Shown: positions 17,363 to 26,962, counted from the stretch's first letter. The stretch is 64,000 nucleotides of DNA from Gracilibacillus salinarum (GCF_022919575.1 NZ_CP095071.1:1116001-1180000); one strand, 5' to 3'. Notes: generated by a model from the sequence alone, not told the origin. Translations and numbers: made by a program.

Positions 17363-18419
17363 GTTGATCCCATCCTTTTCCTGTCATTGCTTTTGCAGGT
17401 TTTTCTCTGTATCTTACTAAAATATAAGTTGCTACGATCGCTAATACTACTAATACGACCTGTTCAAAACTTTGTTGTACAAGAATCTCTGTCAATATAA
17501 AAGAGATAACTAGAGAGACAATCGGTGAAGTGACCCATACTTTCGCAATTTGATGAATCACCTTTTGCTTCCAAACGGAGGAAACATCTTTGCTTGCTCC
17601 AATACCTACAATCGCGGATGTCGTTACCTGTGTCATCGGAATCGGAATACCGAGTAACGAAGCACCAATGACGAGTCCACCAGTAGCTCCTGAAATGACA
17701 ACACCATTTCCCAGTGACAAGGAAGTAATCTTTTTTGCGTTGGTTTCGATCACTCTGCCACCGAAAAAAATACTTCCCAACGCTACAACTAGCGCCATTA
17801 ATGGTAAGCCTGTTTCCATAGATGCAATACCTGCCCCCACTAGCGGGCCTAATGCATTTGCAACATTATTCATTCCGGCTGCAACTGCTTCGATCGCACC
17901 AGTTATAATCAATAAAAAGGCTAATACCTTTACCGGTGGCCGAATCGTAAATCGTTTGGCAATTTTATTTCTTAATTTTTCTAAGCATAATGTGATCAAA
18001 AAAGCTGCTAAAGGAACAATCAACCAGAATGAAACAATCATCAATATGTTCTGGAAATGCAATTGTTGATAGCTTATCCCAACACCAATAATAGCTCCTA
18101 CAGTCACTTCACTAGTTGATAGCGGGATGCCGATGTAATTTGTAATGAGTAATGTGAAAGCAGATACGACTAATATAATACAGGCTACTTTCACATCCAA
18201 TATTGATTCCGGAATAATTCCTTTACCGAGCGTCTTCGTTACATGCTCTCCTCCTAAAACAGCACCTGTTATGGCACCTGCTCCAGCAATCCATAATGCA
18301 TGCTTCCGCTTTTTTATTACTTTTGATCCATAAGCAATACTCATACTTGCTGCTGATCCGCTTGCTCCAATATTAAAAGCAAACAAACATGCAGCTAAAA
18401 CCGCTACTATCGTTAACAT
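17322..18419 (-). CDS. cysP: Sulfate permease CysP (PiT family)
   Basis: 365-residue membrane protein of the inorganic phosphate transporter superfamily, with two homologous halves (FNIGASGSAASMSIAYG near the N-terminus and NNVANALGPLVGAG in the second half). Members cotranscribed with siroheme or sulfate assimilation genes, like B. subtilis CysP, take up sulfate rather than phosphate. The SAM-I riboswitch upstream and sumT downstream favour sulfate. The last residues overlap sumT by 41 bases. The start ATG has a weak GGGATGAAAG site. Confidence 0.88.
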   Translation of the reverse strand: MLTIVAVLAACLFAFNIGASGSAASMSIAYGSKVIKKRKHALWIAGAGAITGAVLGGEHVTKTLGKGIIPESILDVKVACIILVVSAFTLLITNYIGIPLSTSEVTVGAIIGVGISYQQLHFQNILMIVSFWLIVPLAAFLITLCLEKLRNKIAKRFTIRPPVKVLAFLLIITGAIEAVAAGMNNVANALGPLVGAGIASMETGLPLMALVVALGSIFFGGRVIETNAKKITSLSLGNGVVISGATGGLVIGASLLGIPIPMTQVTTSAIVGIGASKDVSSVWKQKVIHQIAKVWVTSPIVSLVISFILTEILVQQSFEQVVLVVLAIVATYILVRYREKPAKAMTGKGWDQHGESVFSGSRTRR

Positions 18420-18504
18420 CTTTCATCCCAACTTTCAGCTATTGTCTGTCAAATTTTATTACTATTACACTATTACCCATCTGAAAACTCGGATTAATAC
18501 CTAT

Positions 18505-18533
18505 AAAAAATCCTACTTGACGATGAAGTAGGA
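18505..18533 (-). terminator. Terminator of the cysP SAM-I riboswitch
   Basis: On the minus strand TCCTACTT-CATCGTC-AAGTAGGA is followed by six T. It lies between aptamer and cysP and is the off-state expression platform. Confidence 0.85.
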
Positions 18534-18543
18534 GGCTGTTCCA

Positions 18544-18641
18544 CTTATCTGTCAAGATATACCTGCTGGATTTAGCACAGTGCGTATAAAGCCTGTTGCT
18601 GAGAATTCACAGGGCCAGTTCCCTCCTTCTCTCTCGATAAG
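18544..18641 (-). promoter_or_regulatory. SAM-I (S-box) riboswitch upstream of cysP
   Basis: Minus-strand sequence with the S-box order: CTTATCGAGAGAG, AGGGAACTGGCCC, CTCAGCAACAGGC, CTGTGCTAAATCC, and the closing GATAAG pairing with the first CTTATC. SAM binding is expected to cause termination, turning off sulfate uptake and siroheme synthesis. Confidence 0.95.
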
Positions 18642-18687
18642 ATGCTATACTATTTTCATAATTTTCCACTGAATTTGTGTTGTACTT

Positions 18688-18716
18688 ACTATAATAGATA
18701 GAACAAGGATTGTCAA
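18688..18716 (-). promoter_or_regulatory. Sigma-A promoter of cysP-sumT
   Basis: Minus strand TTGACA (18711-18716), 17 bases, TATAGT (18688-18693), ending about 45 bases before the riboswitch. Confidence 0.8.
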
Positions 18717-18749
18717 TGGATTCCATAAAAATATTTTTTTGTATTACTG

Positions 18750-18778
18750 TTGTAATTTCTTCCTAAATAAGGTACAAT
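18750..18778 (+). promoter_or_regulatory. Sigma-A promoter of metI-metC
   Basis: TTGTAA (18750-18755), 17 bases, TACAAT (18773-18778), 30 bases before the riboswitch. Confidence 0.75.
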
Positions 18779-18808
18779 TAATGTATTAATTTTCCATTAA
18801 AAATATAA

Positions 18809-18908
18809 TCTTATCAAGAGAGGTTTAGGGACTGGCCCGATGATACCTCAGCAACCAGCAAGCATATTGTATGGTGCTAATTCCAGATGGTTTTTGCCAA
18901 AGATAAGA
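18809..18908 (+). promoter_or_regulatory. SAM-I (S-box) riboswitch upstream of metI
   Basis: Contains CTTATCAAGAGAGG, AGGGACTGGCCCGATGA, CCTCAGCAACC, GGTGCTAATTCC and the closing GATAAG (18902-18907). It is the S-box controlling transsulfuration genes in Bacillaceae. Confidence 0.95.
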
Positions 18909-18928
18909 GAATGCTGCCTGATATAAAG

Positions 18929-18962
18929 GAGGTCTTCTACTTATCGAAGACCTCTTTTTTTA
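18929..18962 (+). terminator. Terminator of the metI SAM-I riboswitch
   Basis: GAGGTCTTC (18929-18937) pairs perfectly with GAAGACCTC (18946-18954), followed by eight T. Confidence 0.9.
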
Positions 18963-18985
18963 TTTATAGAAAGGATGTACATAAT

Positions 18986-20071
18986 ATGAATCAAATTGAA
19001 ACTATTCTTGCCCAAATTGGCAACAGAAAAGATCCACGAACAGGTGCAGTAGAAGCACCAATCTATTTATCTACTGCGTATCAGCATCCAACGCTTGGAC
19101 AGTCGACTGGATACGATTATACGCGTACCGCCAACCCCACACGGGAAATTGTCGAAGAAGCAATTGCGTCACTGGAGAAAGGCGTTCAAGGATTTGCCTG
19201 TTCTTCAGGTATGGCGGCCATCCAATTAGTGTTCTCCTTATTTAAACATGGAGACGAGATTCTCGTAACGGAAGACATATACGGTGGCAGTTACCGATTA
19301 TTTCAACACTTGCAGCAATCTTATCGTGTTACACCAGTATATGTCAGTCCAGAGAATATGGAACGACATATCACCCAAAATACGAAAGCAATCTTTATCG
19401 AAACTCCAACTAATCCATTATTAATGGAGATTGACATCCAGTATATGGCTGCCATTGCCAAAAAGCATGATGTCCTGTTAATTGTCGATAATACGTTCTA
19501 TACGCCATACTTACAGCAGCCATTGACGGAAGGTGCAGATATAGTAATACATTCTGCAACGAAGTACCTTGGCGGGCATAACGATGTCTTAGCTGGACTT
19601 GTCGTCGTCAAGGACCATGAACTTGGCGAGAAGCTCTTCTATTTACATAATGCGATAGGAGCCGTGTTATCTCCCCTGGATAGTATGTTACTGATTAGAG
19701 GTATGAAAACCCTCACGTTACGTTTAGAACGTCAACAACAAAACGCTCAGATTTTAGCAGCTTTCCTGCGGGAGCACAGTCAAGTGAATGATGTCTTATA
19801 TCCAGGCAAAGGAGCAATGATCAGTTTTCGGGTTACTGATAACAGTTTAATTGCACCATTTCTCGAACAATTAAAAGTCATTTCTTTTGCCGAAAGTCTC
19901 GGTGGTGTGGAGAGTTTCATCACCTATCCAACCACCCAGACACATGCGGATATCCCCAAAGATGAATTAGAGCGTCGTGGAATTAGCGACACATTACTAC
20001 GTTTTTCCGTAGGGATTGAGAATATCGAAGACCTTAAAGCAGATTTAGACCAAGCATTAGGAGGGAAATAA
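18986..20071 (+). CDS. metI: Cystathionine gamma-synthase / O-acetylhomoserine thiolyase MetI
   Basis: 361-residue PLP enzyme of the Cys/Met metabolism family, joining an O-acylhomoserine to cysteine (or sulfide). The PLP-binding lysine is in HSATKYLGGH, with YDYTRTANPTR and SSGMAAI typical of the family. The frame is open upstream to 18887 through the riboswitch terminator, but the AGAAAGGAT site fixes the ATG at 18986. It is slightly shorter than most family members in the C-terminal domain. The stop codon directly abuts the metC start. Confidence 0.93.
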   Translation: MNQIETILAQIGNRKDPRTGAVEAPIYLSTAYQHPTLGQSTGYDYTRTANPTREIVEEAIASLEKGVQGFACSSGMAAIQLVFSLFKHGDEILVTEDIYGGSYRLFQHLQQSYRVTPVYVSPENMERHITQNTKAIFIETPTNPLLMEIDIQYMAAIAKKHDVLLIVDNTFYTPYLQQPLTEGADIVIHSATKYLGGHNDVLAGLVVVKDHELGEKLFYLHNAIGAVLSPLDSMLLIRGMKTLTLRLERQQQNAQILAAFLREHSQVNDVLYPGKGAMISFRVTDNSLIAPFLEQLKVISFAESLGGVESFITYPTTQTHADIPKDELERRGISDTLLRFSVGIENIEDLKADLDQALGGK

Positions 20072-21247
20072 ATGACACATAAAAAAGAAACGTTACTAGC
20101 ACATGGAGGAAATCAGCAAGGATATCATGAAAAATATACAGGAGCAGTAAATCCGCCAATCTATGTATCTTCCACTTACCACCAGCAAGAGTTACACGAA
20201 TTCGGTCCATATGATTACAGCCGCTCAGGTAATCCAACTCGTGATCAGCTTGAAGCAACGATTGCCAAGTTGGAGAATGGAATTGCCGGCTTTGCGTTCT
20301 CTTCCGGAATGGCGGCTATATCTTCTGCCTTTATGCTGTTAGAAACAGGAGATCATATAGTCATCAGTAAAGATGTATATGGTGGTACCTTCAGGTTTGT
20401 CACCAAATTATTAGCGCAATTTTCGATTGATCATACATTTGTCGACATGACAAATATAATAGAGGTGGAAGAAGCAATCCAGCCAAACACGAAAGTGATA
20501 TACATCGAAACACCCGCTAATCCTTTATTACAGATAACAGATATTCGTGCTGTTGTATCATTAGCGAAAGAAAACGACTGTTTCACTTATTTGGATAATA
20601 CTTTTATGACACCTTTATATCAGCAGCCTTTAGACTTAGGTGTCGATATCGTGTTACACAGTGCTACAAAATTCTTATCCGGACACAGTGATATTGTAGC
20701 GGGCTTAGCTGTGACAAAAAGCGAAGAACTCGCTGGCAGACTGAAATTTGTCCAAAATACGTACGGCGCTATCTTAGGTGCAAAGGATTGTTATCAATTA
20801 CTGCAAGGAATGAAAACCTTAGAACCACGTTTTCAAAAAAGCGCCAGTTCAGCAGAAAAAATTGCATCTAACTTAACAGAACTCGAAGGCATTGAACATG
20901 TCTATTATCCTGGATTGAAGAACCATCCTGGAGCAGACATCCATGCCAGCCAATCTACAAGCGCAGGAGCTGTACTTTCGTTTACTTTACACGAACAAAT
21001 CGATCCAGAACAATTTGTAAGCAATATGACAATACCTGTCTTCGCTGTCAGTTTAGGTGCAGTCGAGTCAATTTTGTCCCATCCGGCCACCATGTCACAC
21101 GCAGCAATGCCTCCACATGAAAGAGAAGCCAGAGGTATCAGTGATCGATTATTCCGCTTATCGGTAGGGGTAGAAGACGTCAACGATTTACTAGCAGACA
21201 TCACCAACAGTCTGAAAGCAAGTGTGAAAGAATCAATTTCAAAATAA
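20072..21247 (+). CDS. metC: Cystathionine beta-lyase MetC
   Basis: 391-residue PLP enzyme splitting cystathionine into homocysteine, pyruvate and ammonia. Same fold as MetI, with PLP lysine in HSATKFLSGH and YDYSRSGNPTRDQLE. The GGAGGG binding site lies inside the end of metI and its ATG follows the metI stop without a gap, as in the B. subtilis metIC pair. The C-terminus (GVEDVNDLLADI) is complete, and repeat A2 begins 21 bases after the stop. Confidence 0.93.
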   Translation: MTHKKETLLAHGGNQQGYHEKYTGAVNPPIYVSSTYHQQELHEFGPYDYSRSGNPTRDQLEATIAKLENGIAGFAFSSGMAAISSAFMLLETGDHIVISKDVYGGTFRFVTKLLAQFSIDHTFVDMTNIIEVEEAIQPNTKVIYIETPANPLLQITDIRAVVSLAKENDCFTYLDNTFMTPLYQQPLDLGVDIVLHSATKFLSGHSDIVAGLAVTKSEELAGRLKFVQNTYGAILGAKDCYQLLQGMKTLEPRFQKSASSAEKIASNLTELEGIEHVYYPGLKNHPGADIHASQSTSAGAVLSFTLHEQIDPEQFVSNMTIPVFAVSLGAVESILSHPATMSHAAMPPHEREARGISDRLFRLSVGVEDVNDLLADITNSLKASVKESISK

Positions 21248-21268
21248 TCCAAGACATACTGGATACAT

Positions 21269-21474
21269 GAACAAAGGCGCAAGCGCCCGTTTAGAGACGT
21301 AGCAAGTGGAGCGAATCAACTGAGATAAAGGAATCACGGTGAGCTTGCGAATCGATAATGACTTATCGTAGGGCGATTTCGCGAAGTCGCCTAGTCTCTG
21401 GGCGCTGGAGCCTGACGTGGCCGTTTCTGTCAGCGAACATCATATAGCCTAAAATTTATACTTTCTTGACTTAT
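21269..21474 (+). repeat. Family A repeat, full copy A2 (206 bp)
   Basis: Same length and boundaries as A1 (GAACAAAGGCG to CTTGACTTAT), with a handful of substitutions. It lies between metC and its terminator and is followed by the A-tract of that terminator. Confidence 0.92.
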
Positions 21475-21523
21475 GAAAAAACTCGGCATTCGCTTCATCT
21501 ATTAGCGAATGCCGAGTTTTTCT
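21475..21523. terminator. Bidirectional terminator between metC and the tauE-like gene
   Basis: ACTCGGCATTCGCT/AGCGAATGCCGAGT, a 14-bp perfect stem with A and T tracts on the two sides. Confidence 0.9.
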
Positions 21524-21603
21524 TTTACTTAGTAATACTAAATTTTCACTACGTAGAGCTTTTCCGTTGTTAAAAAATCCTATCATAATCCGCCCAGTCA
21601 CCC

Positions 21604-22350
21604 TTATCCCATGATCAACCGAATAGCACCCAATGCAGCAAATACTAATACAAGTACTTGAAACACTTTTTGCGGCATGATTTTGATTACCTTAACTCCT
21701 ATTAGCGCCCCAATAATGATGGCTGGGATAAGCTTACTGTTAAACGATAATGTTTCCCATGTAACGATTCCTAATGATAAATAAAAAGGTAATTTCACTA
21801 GATTCACAAATAAGAAGAACCATGCGCCGGTACCGACGAATTCTTTCTTCGGTAACCCTTTCACAATCAGATAAATCGCCATAACCCCTCCAGCCGCATT
21901 ACCAATCATAGTGGCAAAACCAGCTGTTATCCCCATTAGGAAAGTAAAGAGCCTGGATTCTGGGAGCAGTTCCACGAACCGCTCACCCATTTTCTCACGA
22001 CTTATATGTAAGACAATTAATGCAAGTACTAGTACCCCAATCAATGGCTTTAATTGTGAACTGCTAATGAAAAATAATACACCATATCCAAGCAGTATTC
22101 CGATCAATACCCAAGGAACAAGGGAAAATAAATATCGCCATACAACGTTTCTGCGATAATAGATCACCGCGAATAAATCACCAACGATAAGCAATGGCAG
22201 CAATATGCCTATTGACTCACGCGCAGGGAAAAGCATCATAAATATGGTAACTACCAGAATTCCCATACTTGCTACACCCGCTTTGGCAAACCCAATTAAT
22301 AAAGCAGAAAAAATAATAATAATCCATTCCATAACCGTTAAATCAAACAT
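21604..22350 (-). CDS. TauE/SafE family (sulfite exporter-like) membrane protein
   Basis: 248-residue protein with about eight membrane helices. Both TauE repeats are seen, including the GFAKAGVASMG segment near residue 20 and GFATMIGNAAGGVMAIYL in the second half. Family members export organosulfur compounds, sulfite or other anions. The exact substrate is unknown. The ATG at 22350 is preceded by GAGGTG. It is the last of a three-gene minus-strand unit (AEC carrier, SDR, TauE). Nearness to sulfur genes is suggestive only, since the two units converge at a terminator. Confidence 0.85.
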   Translation of the reverse strand: MFDLTVMEWIIIIFSALLIGFAKAGVASMGILVVTIFMMLFPARESIGILLPLLIVGDLFAVIYYRRNVVWRYLFSLVPWVLIGILLGYGVLFFISSSQLKPLIGVLVLALIVLHISREKMGERFVELLPESRLFTFLMGITAGFATMIGNAAGGVMAIYLIVKGLPKKEFVGTGAWFFLFVNLVKLPFYLSLGIVTWETLSFNSKLIPAIIIGALIGVKVIKIMPQKVFQVLVLVFAALGAIRLIMG

Positions 22351-22381
22351 GTACAACACCTCACTAGTTACTTTTGAGACA

Positions 22382-23185
22382 CTATCTTAACAACCGGTAT
22401 TTCGCCTCGTTTTTCTTCAGGGTTTCGAGTAGCTGTTCCGGTTCATCATAAACAGAAATAATTCTGCCTTGAAATGCGACTACTTGACCATCTACTATTC
22501 TCTCTATCCAAGCAGGTGCTGCTTCACATGACACATTTTTCTCTTCGGCAAACCATCCACTAACCTTTGATAAATACCGTTTCCCTTCTTCACTAACTCT
22601 TATATGCTTGGTCATATCGGTATCATTCAAGCCCGGATCGAAAGCATATACTTCTACATTTGTATCCATTAATTCAGCTGCTAAATTTTCTGTGAATCTT
22701 GCAATAGCCGTATTTGATGTACTATAACCATTTCCATAAGGAAAATCTGTAAACGTACCAGCACCGACAAGGTTAACGATCTTACCAGCTTGTTGATCGA
22801 TCATAACTGGTGTAATAACCGAAGTGCAATAATACGTCCCTATCACATTCGTCATCATATCCTGCGTGAAGTCATTAGGGTTCACTTCCCATGTTGGTCC
22901 TATTGCATGAAAAGATCCAGCATTATTAATCCATACATCAATCTTGCCAAAAGTGTCCAATACATAAGATAGCGTAGTATGAACCTCCTCCAGGTTCGTC
23001 ACATCCATGGCTACCATACGATGTTCTTCCGAATACATCAGGAGCTGCTGTCTAACTTCATTCAACAACTGTTCATCACGGCCTGCTCCTACTACAATAT
23101 AGTTTCTCTTGGCAAAATAAATCGCCATGTTACGTCCTATTCCTTTTGTCGCACCAGTAATGAAAATAATACGCTTTTGTTTCAT
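22382..23185 (-). CDS. Short-chain dehydrogenase/reductase-like protein with altered catalytic residues
   Basis: 267 residues with an SDR Rossmann fold: cofactor loop GATKGIG near residue 11, NNAG near 87-90 and DPG after the active site. The active-site tyrosine is Y154 (YSTSN), but the lysine of YxxxK is asparagine (N158) and the residue at the usual catalytic serine position is valine (V140, in VNLVGAG). It may therefore bind NAD(P)H without being a normal reductase. The ATG at 23185 has GGAGGTG 5 bases upstream. It lies between an AEC carrier and a TauE-like carrier. Confidence 0.85.
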   Translation of the reverse strand: MKQKRIIFITGATKGIGRNMAIYFAKRNYIVVGAGRDEQLLNEVRQQLLMYSEEHRMVAMDVTNLEEVHTTLSYVLDTFGKIDVWINNAGSFHAIGPTWEVNPNDFTQDMMTNVIGTYYCTSVITPVMIDQQAGKIVNLVGAGTFTDFPYGNGYSTSNTAIARFTENLAAELMDTNVEVYAFDPGLNDTDMTKHIRVSEEGKRYLSKVSGWFAEEKNVSCEAAPAWIERIVDGQVVAFQGRIISVYDEPEQLLETLKKNEAKYRLLR

Positions 23186-23222
23186 CCTCTTCACCTCCGG
23201 ATTTCATTATTCCACGAACCTA

Positions 23223-24134
23223 TTAAACTACAATATTCACGATGCACCAGATTAACACAAAACTAATCATCATTGTCAGGTTAGAAGCAGTACCAACCAT
23301 TCGTTGGTTATAGCCAAACATGATCGCATAGGGCAATACCGATGCAGGCGTGGGTAAGATAAAACCGATTAATAATGTGAACTTAAACATATCGTCGACC
23401 GGCAGCCATAGATAACAAGCGAACCCGGTAATTAATCCAATACCATATTTAGTTAACAAAAATTTACTAAGCAACTTACCATAACCTTTAGCAAAAGAAA
23501 AATTCAAATAAAGTCCTAGCAATAATAAGGAAAGCGGCATATTTGCCACAGAAATAACACTTGTTACATCTAATACCGCGTTCGGTAAGGAAAAGTCGAA
23601 AATATTAAGCAAACACATAATGAGATACGTTTGCAGTGGAATCGATTTAGCTAACTTCAAAATAATCGATCGTGTCTCCAGCATCCCCGCATTCCCGGCA
23701 TAGACACCTGCAATGATATAGCTTAGACCAAATACAATAAAGGCGTTCCCCACATCAAACATACCAAAATATTGAAGTCCTTCAAAGCCAAATAAGCCTT
23801 CCACAAGTGGATAAGCAAATAAACCGATGTTCAAACCAGGTACCATCATGCCAAAAGTACCTTTCATCTCCTTACTATGTTTTCGGAAAACAAACAGTCC
23901 TGCAAACGCATTGAGGATCCCATAAATAAAGGCGATAACAATTAAATAAAATAAAGAAGCTGTAAATTCCATATCACTAAAAGTGACAATAATAAGACAA
24001 GGTAATGTCAAATTAAAAATCACTCGCGCTATGCCTTCCCCATCTTTTTCTTTTACAATGTTCATTCTTTTTAATACATAACCAATTGCAATGATAACAA
24101 TCGATATAAAAAATTGTTCATTAAAGCCGCTCAT
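23223..24134 (-). CDS. AEC family (auxin efflux carrier-like) transporter
   Basis: 303-residue membrane protein with about ten helices in two halves. Hallmarks are FNLTLPCLI in the first half and the PLSLLLLG segment in the second, typical of bacterial AEC carriers such as malate permease MleP or YfdV. The likely role is proton-coupled or passive transport of an organic acid. It is the first gene of the unit that continues with the SDR-like protein 37 bases on and the TauE-like carrier. Confidence 0.88.
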   Translation of the reverse strand: MSGFNEQFFISIVIIAIGYVLKRMNIVKEKDGEGIARVIFNLTLPCLIIVTFSDMEFTASLFYLIVIAFIYGILNAFAGLFVFRKHSKEMKGTFGMMVPGLNIGLFAYPLVEGLFGFEGLQYFGMFDVGNAFIVFGLSYIIAGVYAGNAGMLETRSIILKLAKSIPLQTYLIMCLLNIFDFSLPNAVLDVTSVISVANMPLSLLLLGLYLNFSFAKGYGKLLSKFLLTKYGIGLITGFACYLWLPVDDMFKFTLLIGFILPTPASVLPYAIMFGYNQRMVGTASNLTMMISFVLIWCIVNIVV

Positions 24135-24205
24135 CTTCTCTATCTCCCATCTCTGACTCTTTCACTATAACATATTGACTTTATTTTCATAATGATCGCA
24201 ATCTT

Positions 24206-24234
24206 TTGACAGAATCTTATCAAGGATGTACCAT
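24206..24234 (+). promoter_or_regulatory. Possible sigma-A promoter of lipM-lipA
   Basis: TTGACA (24206-24211), 17 bases, TACCAT (24229-24234). The minus-35 box is perfect but the minus-10 box is weak. Confidence 0.4.
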
Positions 24235-24314
24235 AAATTATGGAATTATTTGATAATTAAAGGAAGGGAGGCACATTTTTTTCTCTATATTTTTGGAGAA
24301 AAAATAAAAATACG

Positions 24315-25133
24315 ATGACGGAGACTTGGTACTTTATTGATACAGGCAAACAATCACCAGCATATAACATGGCAGTGGATGAATGTTTATTACGATGGCA
24401 CAGTGAAAAGCTGCTTCCGCCCATTATTCGGTTTTACCAATGGAAGCCCGCTGGGTTATCGATTGGATATTTCCAAAAGACAACGAATAAAATAGATCTG
24501 GAAGCCGTCAATCGTCACAACATAGGATTAGTCAGAAGACTTACTGGTGGCAGAGCAGTGCTGCACGATAATGAATTAACTTACAGCATTATAGTCTCAG
24601 AAGATCACCCTAAAATGCCTCGATCGGTTAAAGAGGCATACTTAGTGCTCTCCAAAGGCTTATTAAATGGTTTTCAAGAATTAGGAATTGAAGCAGATTT
24701 TTCGATACCTAAAGACAAAAGGTCATCCTCCCAATCTGCTGTTTGTTTCGAAGAACCTTCCTGGTATGAATTAGTAGTCGATAATAAGAAAGCCGCCGGA
24801 AGTGCCCAAACAAGAAAAAATGGTGTGATCTTACAGCATGGTTCGATCCCTCTCACGGTCGATAACCACCAGCTCTATGATCTATTTATTTACCGGAATG
24901 AACAAGTCAAACAAAGAGCACGAGAAGCATTTCAAGGAAAAGCAATCTCATTAAATGATGCAGCAAAACGTACTATTTCAATGAGTGAGGCGCAGAATGC
25001 TTTTAAGAATGGGTTCGAAAAAGGCTTGGATATACAATTGAGAACTTTTCATTTTAATGAAGAACAGCAACAGAAAATCGATACGTTATTGCATGAAAAA
25101 TATTTACAAAATGATTGGAATCTTTCGAGATAG
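24315..25133 (+). CDS. lipM: Octanoyltransferase LipM
   Basis: 272-residue member of the lipoate ligase/biotin ligase fold family that moves octanoate from acyl carrier protein to GcvH. The [11 protein letters not shown] substrate loop (74-84) is present, and the catalytic cysteine C144 sits in [12 protein letters not shown], which marks LipM rather than lipoate-protein ligase LplA. The [10 protein letters not shown] lysine segment follows. No strong ribosome binding site is seen (a GGAGAAAAA stretch lies about 18 bases upstream). lipA starts 11 bases after its stop, making an octanoyl transfer plus sulfur insertion pair. Confidence 0.93.
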   Translation: MTETWYFIDTGKQSPAYNMAVDECLLRWHSEKLLPPIIRFYQWKPAGLSIGYFQKTTNKIDLEAVNRHNIGLVRRLTGGRAVLHDNELTYSIIVSEDHPKMPRSVKEAYLVLSKGLLNGFQELGIEADFSIPKDKRSSSQSAVCFEEPSWYELVVDNKKAAGSAQTRKNGVILQHGSIPLTVDNHQLYDLFIYRNEQVKQRAREAFQGKAISLNDAAKRTISMSEAQNAFKNGFEKGLDIQLRTFHFNEEQQQKIDTLLHEKYLQNDWNLSR

Positions 25134-25144
25134 GAGTGAGCAAC

Positions 25145-26092
25145 ATGGCAAAGAAAGAAGAACATGTTCGTAAACCTGATTGGCTGAAAATTAAAATTAA
25201 TACCAACAAATCCTATAACCGCTTGAAGCATTTAATGAGAGATAAACGATTAAATACTGTATGTGAAGAGGCAAGATGTCCGAATATACATGAATGCTGG
25301 AGTGAAAGAAAAACCGCTACATTTATGATTTTAGGCGATACTTGTACAAGAGGCTGCCGATTCTGTGCAGTAAAAACTGGTCTTCCTAACGAGTTAGACT
25401 GGGGAGAGCCTGCTAGAGTTGCTGAATCTGTTGAAATTATGGAATTAAAGCATGTAGTTGTAACTGCAGTTGCACGTGATGATTTAAAAGACGGTGGTGC
25501 TGCTGTTTTCGCTGAAACAGTCCGACAAATCAAAGCGAAGGTGCCAGGATGTACAATTGAAATTCTGCCATCTGATATGAAGGGAGATTATGAAAGCTTA
25601 CATACATTAATGGACAGTGCTCCAGATATTTTTAATCATAATATTGAAACCGTTCGACGTTTGACAAAAAGAGTACGGGCTATTGCCATGTATGATCGTT
25701 CTTTGGAATTATTACGCCGCGTGAAGGAAATAGCTCCTAATACACCAACAAAATCAAGTATTATGGTAGGATTAGGAGAAACAAAAGAAGAAATCATTGA
25801 AACAATGGATGATCTGCGTGCAAACAACGTAGATATCATGACTATCGGTCAGTACCTGCAGCCAACAAAGAAACATTTGAATGTAGAACGGTACTATCAC
25901 CCCGATGAGTTTGAGGAATTAAAACAGATCGCTTTAACAAAAGGTTTTAAGCATTGTGAAGCAGGACCACTTGTCCGTTCTTCCTACCATGCTGATGAAC
26001 AGGTCAACCAATCATCCGCGCAACGTCGCATCAAATATATGAAAGGCTATGAAGAATCGAGCGGAGAGCAGTTAAAGAACTTTACATTTTAG
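25145..26092 (+). CDS. lipA: Lipoyl synthase LipA
   Basis: 315-residue radical SAM enzyme inserting two sulfurs into octanoyl groups to make lipoate. Auxiliary cluster cysteines C40, C45 and C51 ([12 protein letters not shown]) and radical SAM cysteines C67, C71 and C74 (CTRGCRFC) are all present. The frame opens at 25115 inside lipM, but the ATAGGAGTGAGC site selects the ATG at 25145, giving [15 protein letters not shown] like known LipA. The immediate neighbour lipM supplies the octanoylated substrate. Confidence 0.96.
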   Translation: MAKKEEHVRKPDWLKIKINTNKSYNRLKHLMRDKRLNTVCEEARCPNIHECWSERKTATFMILGDTCTRGCRFCAVKTGLPNELDWGEPARVAESVEIMELKHVVVTAVARDDLKDGGAAVFAETVRQIKAKVPGCTIEILPSDMKGDYESLHTLMDSAPDIFNHNIETVRRLTKRVRAIAMYDRSLELLRRVKEIAPNTPTKSSIMVGLGETKEEIIETMDDLRANNVDIMTIGQYLQPTKKHLNVERYYHPDEFEELKQIALTKGFKHCEAGPLVRSSYHADEQVNQSSAQRRIKYMKGYEESSGEQLKNFTF

Positions 26093-26115
26093 TACATCCA
26101 ACAATTGAGGGGAAA

Positions 26116-26907
26116 ATGATGAACAACTTTAAAGCTTTATTTTTAGATATTGATGGCACGATCTTAAGGAAGGATCACTCGATCGAAGCTTCAACGATAG
26201 AAGCAGTAAAACAAGCTCAGTCGCAAGGTATTGAAGTTTTCCTTGCGACTGGTCGCCCACTTCATGAAATTGATGAAATTGCCGAGACCTTACAAATTGA
26301 GTCATTAATTGGTTACAATGGTGCTTATGCTGTTTATAATGGCAAAACTATTGTTAATGAACCGTTAGATGGTGAAATAATTGATCATTATCTGGAAGTG
26401 GCCAAGCAACAGCAGCATGAAATGATCTTGTATACAAATCAGTTGAATCTTTTAACCAATAGGACAAAAGATTATGTGAAGGAATTTATCGATTACTTCC
26501 ATCTTAAAGATTATCAACTGTATGATCAACGTTATCGCGATGATATTCTGGGAATTACCGTTATGAACGTGAAACCTCAAGAACCAGTGCTATATGAGCT
26601 GCCTAACGAGAGCATCTATTTTTCTCAGGTCAATGTTCAGGGTCTTGAACACAACTATGATGTCATCCGCGAAAGTGTCAATAAAGGCCATGCCATTCAG
26701 CATACGTTAAAGCAATTAGCTATCGAACCCTCACAGGCCATTGCATTTGGTGATGGCCTGAACGATAAACAAATGCTACAAGCAGTCGAACACAGCTTTG
26801 CCATGGGAAATGCCAATCAGGAATTATTTGCCTATGCGAAACACAAGACAACCTCCGTTGAAGACTCCGGCATTCACAACGGACTAGCAAAGCTTGGTAT
26901 TGTGTAG
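26116..26907 (+). CDS. Cof-type HAD-IIB phosphatase
   Basis: 263-residue haloacid dehalogenase-superfamily hydrolase. Motif I is FLDIDGTIL with the nucleophile and acid/base aspartates, motif II is the T of LATGRP, and motif III/IV is FGDGLNDKQML. The C2B cap between them is that of Cof/YidA sugar-phosphate and flavin phosphatases. The substrate is unknown. Two in-frame ATGs lie at 26116 and 26119 behind GAGGGG. The second gives better spacing, so the start could be one codon later. It is 23 bases after lipA and may be cotranscribed. Confidence 0.9.
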   Translation: MMNNFKALFLDIDGTILRKDHSIEASTIEAVKQAQSQGIEVFLATGRPLHEIDEIAETLQIESLIGYNGAYAVYNGKTIVNEPLDGEIIDHYLEVAKQQQHEMILYTNQLNLLTNRTKDYVKEFIDYFHLKDYQLYDQRYRDDILGITVMNVKPQEPVLYELPNESIYFSQVNVQGLEHNYDVIRESVNKGHAIQHTLKQLAIEPSQAIAFGDGLNDKQMLQAVEHSFAMGNANQELFAYAKHKTTSVEDSGIHNGLAKLGIV

Positions 26908-26921
26908 AGAAATTTATCATG

Positions 26922-26962
26922 AACACAAAAAAACCAGCTTTTAAAAAGCTGGTTTCTTTGTG
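26922..26962. terminator. Terminator after the HAD phosphatase gene
   Basis: ACCAGCTT-TTAAA-AAGCTGGT with an extended AACACAAA/TTTGTGTT base and a T-rich 3' side. Confidence 0.8.
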
